NCBI GenBank assembly: GCA_002299425.1
Contig: DBNW01000016.1
Coordinates: forward strand, 10,525-72,133
From: Methylococcaceae bacterium UBA662
GTDB taxonomy: Bacteria > Pseudomonadota > Gammaproteobacteria > Methylococcales > Methylomonadaceae
Direction: 5' to 3'
Length of the DNA stretch: 61,609 bases
Positions within the stretch are counted from its first letter, which is position 1; each line of letters opens with the position of its first letter. Below the pieces are notes generated by a model. It was not told the DNA's origin and did no database searches. It was given only the letters and a program-made list of their open reading frames with translations. Below are positions 50,652-58,058 of the stretch, piece by piece. Made by a program: the position numbers and the translations under genes.

Positions 50652-52601
50652 ATGTACAAAAATTTGACAGTGTTTTGTTGTTTTTTGAGTGTATTGATCT
50701 TAGGTCTAGGTGCCTACACTCATTTGTCAAAAGGAGACTTAGGTTGTCCCGATTGGCCGACTTGTTACGGTGAATGGGTTTTTTCCTCTTTCGCTGACTT
50801 AGCGTCTAAGGCCAAGGCAATTGCCCCTGACCGGGCGTTTAACCTGGAAAGAACTCTAGCAGAGATAAGCTATCGGTATCTGGTTTTGGTGCAAGCCATT
50901 TTCTTGGTTTTGATAGCCTTATTGTCTGGCTGGCAACGCATAAACCGCCTGTCAGCGGTGACAAAATCTTGGTTGTTGCTGGTGTTGATTAGCTTGCAAC
51001 TGGGTTGTAGCCGATGGCTGACAACCAGTCTGGCTGACCCAGCGGCAATCACCGCACTGAACCTGTTAGCAATGCTGGTTTTTTGGCGGTTGTTTGATTT
51101 ATGCCTGTATGGGCGGCCACAAGCAGAGTCTGGCCTAATTGAAATAGCCAACAAACGGCTAATGGGTTTCAACAGGTTTGCCATGCTCGTGGTTTTTTTG
51201 CAGATTGCTTATGCCACAGGCTGGTTGGCCTACGGTGCACGCAGTGAATACCATGGCATGGCTTGGCATCAAACCCGCGTTTATTTCGCCCAGTTTGCTT
51301 TTGTCTTTGACAGCGATACGGCAAAGCAGTGGTTGTATTTAGGCGGTGTCGCAAGCAATTTTATAGTTTTGGCCAGTCTAGCGTTTTTTGCCAATGCAAA
51401 AAAACAACAGCCTTGGCTCAGGGGATTGGTGCTAACGGCTATTTTGCTGCTTCTAGCCGTGTCAGGTCTGGGAGTTTACGGTTATTGGTTTGGTTTTTCA
51501 GTGTGGCTGGTTGTGGCACATACCTTAACCAGTGCCTTGCTGATGCTACCTTTGGTCGCTATTTCATGTTACGGACGGTTTGAATACCAACCTGCTGGGT
51601 TAGGTGCGATTACTGTTGCGGCACCATCGCTGTTCGTGCCGGAAAAGCCTATGGCAGAACCCCGTATCGAGCCTAAGCCGGGGTCTTTATACACCAGGTT
51701 GACGACCCAGTTGCAGCGCACCCGAGGCGGCTTAGGGAGTTTGTTAAATACGTTGTCCCTAGGGCAAAAGCAAATTAATCGGGATTTGCTTGAAGAGTTG
51801 GAGACTCATTTATTACTGGCTGATATCGGGGTTGCTGTCACCCAACAAATTATCGGGCAATTGACCGAGCGTTTAGAAGGCCAACAGCTTAATGACCCAG
51901 AGGCCCTTGCCGCGGTATTGCGGAAATCCCTTTTGGCAGTTTTAGAACCGTGCAGCCAGGTGCTGGATATTCCAAAACAAGATAAACCCTTTGTTATTTT
52001 AGTCGTCGGCATCAACGGTGCCGGAAAAACCACGACCATCGGAAAATTGGCCAAAAAATTACAAGCGCAGGGACATAGCGTCATGTTGGCTGCTGGCGAT
52101 ACGTTCAGGGCTGCCGCCGTTGAACAACTGCAAACCTGGGGCGAACGTAATCAGATTACCGTGATTGCCCAACACACGGGCGCGGATTCTGCCTCCGTGG
52201 TATTTGATGCGTTGCAATCGGCCCAAGCCAAAAAAATGGATGTTTTGATTGCCGATACGGCCGGACGTTTGCATACTCAAGCAAACCTTATGGATGAATT
52301 GAAAAAAGTGAAGCGAATTATGGCCAAGCTTGATACAACCGCCCCCCACGAGGTGCTGTTGGTATTGGACGCAGGAACCGGCCAAAATGCGCTGTCACAA
52401 GCCCAGTTATTTAATGAGGCGGTTGGTGTTACAGGCCTTGCCTTGACCAAACTCGATGGCACGGCAAAAGGCGGGGTAATTTTTGCTTTATCTCAACAAT
52501 TAGGGATTCCAGTGCGTTTTATTGGCATAGGCGAAGGCATTGATGATCTGCAAGAGTTCCACGCCGAAGCGTTTGTTGATGCGCTATTAGCCAGAGTTTA
52601 G
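50652..52601 (+). CDS. ftsY: CtaA-like membrane domain fused to FtsY (SRP receptor)
   Basis: One open frame of 649 codons. Residues 1-315 are an eight-helix membrane domain of heme A synthase (CtaA/COX15) origin, shown by the CtaA signature GDLGCPDWPTCYGEW (28-42) and by gene position after surf1. Three of four expected heme-ligand histidines are changed (Y74, N137, Y229); only H290 remains. After a short linker, residues about 340-649 are a complete FtsY NG GTPase: GINGAGKT (453-460), DTFRAAA (483-489), DTAGR (535-539), TKLDG (599-603), GIGEGIDDL (625-633). It is followed by ftsE at 7 nt in the usual ftsY-ftsE-ftsX-rpoH order. An in-frame ATG at 51651 could give a free 316-aa FtsY. The membrane domain may serve as anchor; that is inference. 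Confidence 0.88.
   Translation: MYKNLTVFCCFLSVLILGLGAYTHLSKGDLGCPDWPTCYGEWVFSSFADLASKAKAIAPDRAFNLERTLAEISYRYLVLVQAIFLVLIALLSGWQRINRLSAVTKSWLLLVLISLQLGCSRWLTTSLADPAAITALNLLAMLVFWRLFDLCLYGRPQAESGLIEIANKRLMGFNRFAMLVVFLQIAYATGWLAYGARSEYHGMAWHQTRVYFAQFAFVFDSDTAKQWLYLGGVASNFIVLASLAFFANAKKQQPWLRGLVLTAILLLLAVSGLGVYGYWFGFSVWLVVAHTLTSALLMLPLVAISCYGRFEYQPAGLGAITVAAPSLFVPEKPMAEPRIEPKPGSLYTRLTTQLQRTRGGLGSLLNTLSLGQKQINRDLLEELETHLLLADIGVAVTQQIIGQLTERLEGQQLNDPEALAAVLRKSLLAVLEPCSQVLDIPKQDKPFVILVVGINGAGKTTTIGKLAKKLQAQGHSVMLAAGDTFRAAAVEQLQTWGERNQITVIAQHTGADSASVVFDALQSAQAKKMDVLIADTAGRLHTQANLMDELKKVKRIMAKLDTTAPHEVLLVLDAGTGQNALSQAQLFNEAVGVTGLALTKLDGTAKGGVIFALSQQLGIPVRFIGIGEGIDDLQEFHAEAFVDALLARV
51640..51653 (+). 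promoter_or_regulatory. possible internal ribosome site for free FtsY
   Basis: GGAAAAGCCT directly precedes an in-frame ATG (51651-51653) at the boundary between the CtaA-like and FtsY parts. Translation from here would yield FtsY alone (MAEPRIEPKPGSLYT...). The spacing from GGAA to ATG is about 6 nt. Prediction only. Confidence 0.35.
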
Positions 52602-52608
52602 GCAAGTT

Positions 52609-53265
52609 ATGTTGAAGTTCGAGCGAGTGAGCAAACGTTACCATGAAACCGGCGAGGTTTTGACGGACATCAGTTTTCAGTTAAAAGCGGGTGAAATTGC
52701 TTTTTTAACCGGGCATTCAGGGGCCGGAAAAAGCACCTTGCTAAAATTGATAGGGGTAATGGAGCGCTGTTCGCAAGGCGATATTTGGTTGGACGGGGAA
52801 AATCTGTGCCAGGCCAAACAGCGCCAGTTACCTTTTATAAGAAGAAAAATGGGCTTTATCTATCAGGATTATAAACTCCTGCAAGACAGAACAATTTTTG
52901 ACAATGTGGCACTGCCGTTGATCATCGCAGGCTTTTCCTATCAGGAAGTTTTACGGAAAGTCAGGGCGGCTTTGGAAAAAGTCAGTTTGACCGGAAAAGA
53001 AAAAAAATACCCCTATGCTCTGTCGGGTGGCGAACAACAACGGGTGGGAATTGCCCGTGCCATCGTCAACAGGCCGCCGATTATTATTGCCGACGAGCCA
53101 ACCGGCAATCTTGATCCTGACTTGGCTTTAGAAATAATGAACTTGTTTGTCAGTTTCCAGCAGTTAGGCGTCACGGTGTTGATTGCAACGCATGATATTT
53201 CGTTAATTGACAAAATGAATCACAGAGTCTTGAAGCTTAGTCAAGGCAGATTGGTTTCGGGTTAG
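52609..53265 (+). CDS. ftsE: cell division ATP-binding protein FtsE
   Basis: ABC-type ATPase of the FtsEX complex that activates peptidoglycan hydrolysis at the septum. Walker A GHSGAGKSTLLK, signature ALSGGEQQRVGIARA, Walker B IIIADEPTGNLDP, and the switch His (IATHD). 218 aa. It lies 7 nt after the ftsY fusion and 6 nt before ftsX. Confidence 0.95.
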   Translation: MLKFERVSKRYHETGEVLTDISFQLKAGEIAFLTGHSGAGKSTLLKLIGVMERCSQGDIWLDGENLCQAKQRQLPFIRRKMGFIYQDYKLLQDRTIFDNVALPLIIAGFSYQEVLRKVRAALEKVSLTGKEKKYPYALSGGEQQRVGIARAIVNRPPIIIADEPTGNLDPDLALEIMNLFVSFQQLGVTVLIATHDISLIDKMNHRVLKLSQGRLVSG

Positions 53266-53271
53266 GCAACA

Positions 53272-54285
53272 ATGAAACGGCGCAGGCAAACTCGGGAAAT
53301 CAACTATGTGCCGCCGGTTAAACAGGAAATTCGGCAAACCAAGCGCGCCGGCGGCGATTTCATCGATAAATTACTGGCTTATCGAGATGCCCATGTTTTT
53401 GCTCTTTTTTTCAGTTTGGGCCGACTGCTCCGTTCGCCTTTCAATACCCTCATGACCCTTGCGGTACTGACTGTCGCCATCGCTATCGCCGCAGGTTTTC
53501 AGTTACTCGTTATTAACCTTCAACCACTGTCCGGGAGTTTGGAAACCAGTGCTCAGTTATCCGTGTTTTTAAAAAATCACATTTCTGATGCCGATGCTAA
53601 AAAACTGGCCGAAACCATTCGTCAAAACCCTGATGTTAGCGACGTTACCGTTATTGGCAAAGACCAAGCCTTAGCCGACTTCAAAAGTTATAGCGGTTTT
53701 GGCGATGCCATCGAGGCTTTAGGTACTAACCCGTTGCCGGTAGTTATTACCGTGTTGCCCGCTGACAACATCAAGAAACAGGCACAGTTAGAGCCGTTAC
53801 AACACGCCCTGCAACAGCTTGATTCGGTTGATGCGGTGCAAGTGGATACGCTGTGGGTGGAACGCTTGCAGTCCATTATTGCCTTGATCGAAAAAAGCCT
53901 AGGCACGGTAAACGCTTTGTTGGCTGTCGCCGCTTTGTTTATAGCGGGCAATACCATACGGCAAGAATTGCACAGCCGTCGCCAGGAAGTGATTATTGCG
54001 AAATTGATCGGGGCGACCAATGGTTTCATTCAACGGCCTTTTTTATATGCGGGCCTTTGGCTAGGGTTTGTCTCTGGTGTTTTGGCCTGGTTTGTCGTGA
54101 CTGTTCTCATGCTGCTGCTATGGCATTCGATTGAATCGGTCTTAAGGCTTTATGGGGGAAGTTTTCATTTGCTGTTTTTCAGTGTTGCCGATACGCTAAA
54201 ACTGATTGGCCTATCCACCACCCTAGGTGTGCTGGCTTCTTGGGCTGTTTTGCAGTATCAGTTGCGTTATGCGGTCCCGGAATAA
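53272..54285 (+). CDS. ftsX: cell division protein FtsX
   Basis: Four-helix permease-like partner of FtsE. A basic cytoplasmic N-terminus (KRRRQTREINYVP) is followed by helix 1 (LAVLTVAIAIAAGFQLLVIN), a periplasmic loop with LSVFLKN, and three C-terminal helices. 337 aa is typical of the gammaproteobacterial form. rpoH follows after the CIRCE element. Confidence 0.93.
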   Translation: MKRRRQTREINYVPPVKQEIRQTKRAGGDFIDKLLAYRDAHVFALFFSLGRLLRSPFNTLMTLAVLTVAIAIAAGFQLLVINLQPLSGSLETSAQLSVFLKNHISDADAKKLAETIRQNPDVSDVTVIGKDQALADFKSYSGFGDAIEALGTNPLPVVITVLPADNIKKQAQLEPLQHALQQLDSVDAVQVDTLWVERLQSIIALIEKSLGTVNALLAVAALFIAGNTIRQELHSRRQEVIIAKLIGATNGFIQRPFLYAGLWLGFVSGVLAWFVVTVLMLLLWHSIESVLRLYGGSFHLLFFSVADTLKLIGLSTTLGVLASWAVLQYQLRYAVPE

Positions 54286-54288
54286 GTG

Positions 54289-54318
54289 TTAGCACTCCTG
54301 ACCTTGGAGTGCTAAAAT
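54289..54318 (+). promoter_or_regulatory. CIRCE operator over rpoH promoter
   Basis: TTAGCACTC-N9-GAGTGCTAA (54289-54315) is a perfect match to the CIRCE operator bound by the heat-shock repressor HrcA. A sigma70-type promoter can be drawn inside it: TTAGCA (54289-54294), 18-nt spacer, extended -10 TGCTAAAAT with the hexamer TAAAAT at 54313-54318, so bound repressor would block RNA polymerase. It lies 3 nt after the ftsX stop. Confidence 0.85.
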
Positions 54319-54351
54319 TGCCCCCAAATAAACTAACAAGATGAGGTGAAC

Positions 54352-55209
54352 ATGGGCAAGACATTGGCATTACCTGTCAACGTGTCGGTGGGAACATTTG
54401 ACGCTTACCTGAACATGGTCAAGAAGATGCCTACGTTATCACCGGAACAAGAACACGAACTGGCGATTAAATTCCGCGATACCGGCGACCTGGAAGCGGC
54501 TCGGCAATTGGTTATGGGAAACCTGCGCTTTGTGGTCCATGTTGCCAAAGGTTACAACGGTTACGGTCTGCCGATGCCTGACATTGTTCAGGAAGGCAAT
54601 ATTGGTTTGATGAAGGCGGTCAAACGTTTCAACCCTGATAGGGGCGTGCGTTTAATTACCTTCGCAGTGCATTGGATTAAGGCTGAAATTCACGAATACG
54701 TGATTAAGAACTGGGGTATTGTTAAGGTGGCGACCACTAAAGCCCAACGCAAATTGTTTTTTAATTTGCGTAAGTCTAAAGAAGACATCGGCTGGTTGTC
54801 CAATGATGAAGCTGGAGAAATTGCCAGTGACCTTAACGTAGGGGTTCGTAGCGTGTATGAAATGGAGAAACGCCTAGGCAGCCGCGACATGCCGTTTGAT
54901 TTGTCAGGAGATGAGTTAGATGATGACAATCACGTTGCGCCGTGTACTTATTTACACCAGCATGGGGCAGATCCCGCTGCCATCTTAGAAAATGCCGATT
55001 GGGAAGATCGTGAACACGAGATTTTGGCTGAAGCGATGGCAAGCTTGGATGAACGTAGCCGGGACATTTTGACACGCCGTTGGTTGGCAGAAAAAAAAGC
55101 GACTTTGCACGAATTGGCTGAACGTTATCACGTGTCAGCCGAGAGAATCAGGCAACTGGAACAAAACGCCATGAAAAAATTGCGAGCGGCTGTGGTTTTG
55201 GCAGCCTGA
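54352..55209 (+). CDS. rpoH: heat-shock sigma factor RpoH (sigma32)
   Basis: Sigma32. Region 2 includes NLRFVVHVAKGYNGYGLPMPD and QEGNIGLMKAVKRFNPDRGV; the RpoH box is intact (QRKLFFNLRKSKEDIGW); region 4 ends SAERIRQLEQNAMKKLRAAV. I start at the ATG at 54352 with GAGG 5 nt upstream, giving 285 aa, near E. coli's 284. Regulated probably by HrcA through the CIRCE element upstream. Confidence 0.95.
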   Translation: MGKTLALPVNVSVGTFDAYLNMVKKMPTLSPEQEHELAIKFRDTGDLEAARQLVMGNLRFVVHVAKGYNGYGLPMPDIVQEGNIGLMKAVKRFNPDRGVRLITFAVHWIKAEIHEYVIKNWGIVKVATTKAQRKLFFNLRKSKEDIGWLSNDEAGEIASDLNVGVRSVYEMEKRLGSRDMPFDLSGDELDDDNHVAPCTYLHQHGADPAAILENADWEDREHEILAEAMASLDERSRDILTRRWLAEKKATLHELAERYHVSAERIRQLEQNAMKKLRAAVVLAA

Positions 55210-55234
55210 GCCGATTCTTACAGCCTGTGGCCAG

Positions 55235-55268
55235 ACCTGGTGGAATTACTGTCCGCCAGGTTTTTTTT
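55235..55268 (+). terminator. intrinsic terminator after rpoH
   Basis: Stem ACCTGG/CCAGGT (55235-55240, 55256-55261) with an inner GG/CC pair and a run of eight T (55261-55268), 26 nt after the rpoH stop. Confidence 0.75.
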
Positions 55269-55277
55269 GCCCGGCTC

Positions 55278-55520
55278 TTAAGGTGCCGGGTTGAGTAAAC
55301 CCAGTAACAATTGCGCCTGCTGCGCTGCTTCAAGACCCATGGAAGTCAGATAGCCGCCATCGAGTTGGGTGATGAGACCCTTGTGGAACAAACGTTCGGT
55401 TGCGGCCACCGTATCCGCTGGTGCGCTGTGCTGGTGTACCTTAATGCCCTCTTGAAGGGTGCTAAGGTTAAAGAGGGCCAGTATGTTCAATTCGTCTAAA
55501 AGTTCGGTTGTGAAGTTCAT
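55278..55520 (-). CDS. TIGR02647-type conserved small protein
   Basis: An 80-residue protein starting MNFTTELLDELNILALFNLS with QEGIKVHQHSAP and KGLITQLDGGYLTSMGLEAA, the pattern of the TIGR02647 family, small proteins of Gammaproteobacteria with a predicted winged-helix-like character but no proven function. The ATG at 55520 has AGGA 8 nt upstream; the frame further upstream is not conserved. Confidence 0.8.
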   Translation of the reverse strand: MNFTTELLDELNILALFNLSTLQEGIKVHQHSAPADTVAATERLFHKGLITQLDGGYLTSMGLEAAQQAQLLLGLLNPAP

Positions 55521-55588
55521 GGGGCATGTCCTGTTTGGTTGATTGAACCGCGAAGTTAAACGAGGTTGGCATAGTGAGCCATGCCTTT

Positions 55589-56560
55589 TCAAACTACCCG
55601 GTCTTTAGGTTCCTGTCCGGCAAAAAATGCCGAGATATTGTCCAGCACCCGGTTGCCCATGGCCACCCGGGTTTCCTCGCTGGCACTGCCAATATGGGGC
55701 AGCAAAGTCACGTTATTCAGGTTAAGAAACTCCGGATCAAGGTGGGGTTCGCCTTCAAACACATCCAATCCGGCACCTGCTATCCAGTGTTCTTTTAATG
55801 CCTTGATCAAGGCCTGGCTGTCAACCACATCGCCCCGGGCGGTGTTGATAAGGTGGGCGTCAGGACGCATTAGCTTGAGGCGCGGTGCATTGATTAAGTG
55901 CCGGGTGGCGGCACCTCCAGGGCAGTGCAACGAGACAAAATGCGCGGCGGCCAACAGAGCTTCAATGGAAGCACAGCGCACCGCCCGCACGCTATCGACA
56001 ATGCCTGGGTCAGGGGCAGAGGGAGCATAAAACAAGATATTCATGCCGAAACCGTGATGGGCTTTTCTGGCCATAGCTTGGGCGATACGGCCAAAGCCAA
56101 TTAGCCCCAGTGTTTTGCTAGTAACTTTTTGCCCGAGCAATTGGGTCGGACCCCAGCCCTGCCAGTGTCCGTTCAGGATCATTCGTTCCCCCTCGGCAGC
56201 GCGCCGGGCCGACATCAACAACAGCAACATGGCCACGTCGGCAGTGCAGTCGGTCAGTACATCTGGGGTGTTAGTGACGACCACACCGTGTTCCTTGGCG
56301 GCATGGGTGTCTATGTTGTTGTAACCCACGCCAAAATTACCGATGATGCGCACGCGCCGACCGGTGACGCCGATAATGTCCGCCGTAATGGGATCGGTCA
56401 CGGTTGGTAAAAGCGCGTCCGCCGTTTGCATGGCTTGTTTTAGAGCCTCGGCGGTCATGGGTGTGTCGGATGGGTTGACCTGGACGTCGTAAACGCTTTT
56501 TAATCGGGCTTCAACTTCGACGGGCCAGCGGCGGGTCAGGATAACTTTAGGTTTATTCAT
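55589..56560 (-). CDS. hydroxypyruvate/glyoxylate reductase (D-2-hydroxyacid dehydrogenase)
   Basis: NAD(P)-dependent D-isomer 2-hydroxyacid dehydrogenase of 323 aa. Cofactor motif GLIGFGRIAQAMA; catalytic Arg in INTARGDVVDS, Glu in GLDVFEGEP, His in LLPHIGSAS. Beside serine-glyoxylate aminotransferase and malyl-CoA lyase it most likely reduces hydroxypyruvate to D-glycerate in the serine cycle (hpr role); glyoxylate reduction is possible too. It lies 82 nt downstream of sga on the minus strand. Confidence 0.88.
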   Translation of the reverse strand: MNKPKVILTRRWPVEVEARLKSVYDVQVNPSDTPMTAEALKQAMQTADALLPTVTDPITADIIGVTGRRVRIIGNFGVGYNNIDTHAAKEHGVVVTNTPDVLTDCTADVAMLLLLMSARRAAEGERMILNGHWQGWGPTQLLGQKVTSKTLGLIGFGRIAQAMARKAHHGFGMNILFYAPSAPDPGIVDSVRAVRCASIEALLAAAHFVSLHCPGGAATRHLINAPRLKLMRPDAHLINTARGDVVDSQALIKALKEHWIAGAGLDVFEGEPHLDPEFLNLNNVTLLPHIGSASEETRVAMGNRVLDNISAFFAGQEPKDRVV

Positions 56561-56642
56561 GGGCCGGTCTCTAGTTTACGCCAGGGCGGTTAGGAAAAAG
56601 CGAGCCACAGACGAGGTTATGGTTTTTACCGCCACATGCGGA

Positions 56643-57806
56643 TTACGCTGTGGCGCGGTAATATGTAATCGCCGCCGCCACGCCGCTGCCGGGTTCGATG
56701 GCGATGCCGCTGTCCAAAAGCGCCATTTCCACCCCGGCGATGGCACCTAGCATAGAGACGTCGTTCATGTCGCCGACATGGCCGATACGGAACACCTTTC
56801 CCGCTACTTCGGACAAGCCGGCACCCAACGAGATATGGTACTTTTTGAACGCCGTACTGATGACGGTGCGGGCGTCTTTGTCTGCGGGAACAACCACCGC
56901 CGATACCGTATTCGATGCGAATCCGGGTTGGGCGCACAGTTGCAGGCCCCAGGCTGCAATGGCTTGGCGGGTACCTTCGGCTAAACGGTAGTGACGAGCG
57001 AATACCTGCTCTAAACCTTCTTCTAGCAACAAATCCAAAGCTTTACGCAAGCCATACAATAAAGGCAAGTTGGGTGTGTACGGGGTGTAGCCGTCTTTGT
57101 TGGCGTTCATTTGGTCTTTCAGGTCCAAAAAGCAACGCGGATAACGGCAAGTTTCTACCCTAGCTAGGGCTTTTTGGCTGAACGCTACAAAAGCACCCCC
57201 AGCAGGGAGCATAAAGCCTTTTTGCGAGCCGCTGATGGCGCCGTCCACGCCCCATTCGTCCATGCGAAAATCAATGCTGGCAATGGAACTGACACCGTCC
57301 ACGAACAACAGAGCCGGGTGGCCGGCGGTGTCCAGGGCTGTGCGGGTGCCGGCTATATCGCTGGTGACGCCGGTAGCCGTTTCGTTGTGGGTGGCCAATA
57401 CGGCCTTAATCTCATGGTTTTTGTCCTCTTTTAGGCGGGTTTCCAGTTTGTCCAGCGGAATGCCCATGCCCCAAGGTTCATTATGGATTTCCACGTCAAA
57501 ACCTAGGCGTTTGGCCATTTCTGCCCACAAATGGCTGAATTGACCGAATCGGTAAATGAGTATCTTATCGCCAGGGTTCAGCGTGTTGGTCAAGGCAATT
57601 TCCCAGCCTGCGGTACCCGTGGCGGGAAAAACAAACGCTTGGCCGGTTTCGGTTTTGAAGATTTTTTTTAAGTCGTGCAGCAAGGGCAGCAGCAACTGAG
57701 GGAAGACCGGCGATCGGTGGTCTTCCATTTCGATGTGCATTGCGTTCAGGACGGACTGGGGGACGTTGGTAGGGCCTGGTATGTAAAGGTGGTTGCGACC
57801 TGCCAT
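56643..57806 (-). CDS. sgaA: serine-glyoxylate aminotransferase
   Basis: PLP class V aminotransferase that transfers the amino group of serine to glyoxylate, giving hydroxypyruvate and glycine, a serine-cycle step. N-terminus HLYIPGPTNVPQSVL, PLP lysine K196 in GSQKGFMLPAGG, and the conserved FVDGVSSIASIDFRMDEWGVD region (in part). I start at the ATG at 57806 with GAGG 8 nt upstream (387 aa); the frame is open another 47 codons but that part is not conserved. Divergent from the malyl-CoA lyase operon. Confidence 0.93.
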   Translation of the reverse strand: MAGRNHLYIPGPTNVPQSVLNAMHIEMEDHRSPVFPQLLLPLLHDLKKIFKTETGQAFVFPATGTAGWEIALTNTLNPGDKILIYRFGQFSHLWAEMAKRLGFDVEIHNEPWGMGIPLDKLETRLKEDKNHEIKAVLATHNETATGVTSDIAGTRTALDTAGHPALLFVDGVSSIASIDFRMDEWGVDGAISGSQKGFMLPAGGAFVAFSQKALARVETCRYPRCFLDLKDQMNANKDGYTPYTPNLPLLYGLRKALDLLLEEGLEQVFARHYRLAEGTRQAIAAWGLQLCAQPGFASNTVSAVVVPADKDARTVISTAFKKYHISLGAGLSEVAGKVFRIGHVGDMNDVSMLGAIAGVEMALLDSGIAIEPGSGVAAAITYYRATA

Positions 57807-57855
57807 GCTGCTGCCTCTTTGGGTTTTAAGCGGTTGAATAAAAAAACAAAAAAAT

Positions 57856-57941
57856 ATTTTTAGTAAAGACTGAGCTAAAAATAGTCGGCAATAATGCCAT
57901 AGCCAATGGCAATCGGCAAGATTTGGTTTTTTACTAAAAAT
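57856..57941. repeat. 12-bp inverted repeat in divergent serine-cycle regulatory region
   Basis: ATTTTTAGTAAA (57856-57867) and TTTACTAAAAAT (57930-57941) are perfect inverted copies 62 nt apart. A related GCTAAAAATAG lies between them near 57874-57884. The right arm directly abuts the -35 box of the malyl-CoA lyase promoter, the left arm lies on the sga side. It fits a shared operator; the cognate regulator is not in the window. Confidence 0.6.
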
Positions 57942-57968
57942 TGACATTAACCGGCCTAAAAGTAGAAT
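57941..57968 (+). promoter_or_regulatory. promoter of mcl-mtkA-mtkB
   Basis: A perfect -35 TTGACA (57941-57946) and -10 TAGAAT (57963-57968) with a 16-nt spacer, the best promoter match in the window, about 90 nt before the malyl-CoA lyase ATG. Confidence 0.7.
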
Positions 57969-58058
57969 GACCGGTTTATTTTGTGTTCAGCTTCCGCGTC
58001 AGTCTCCATTAAATAATGACTAGCGTGCGGTCGGTTGCGTAACGGTTACGAGGAATCC

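Noticed and set aside
57807..57947. 47-codon N-terminal extension of sgaA
   Set aside because: The good ribosome site precedes the internal ATG at 57806, and the extension covers the regulatory repeat region.
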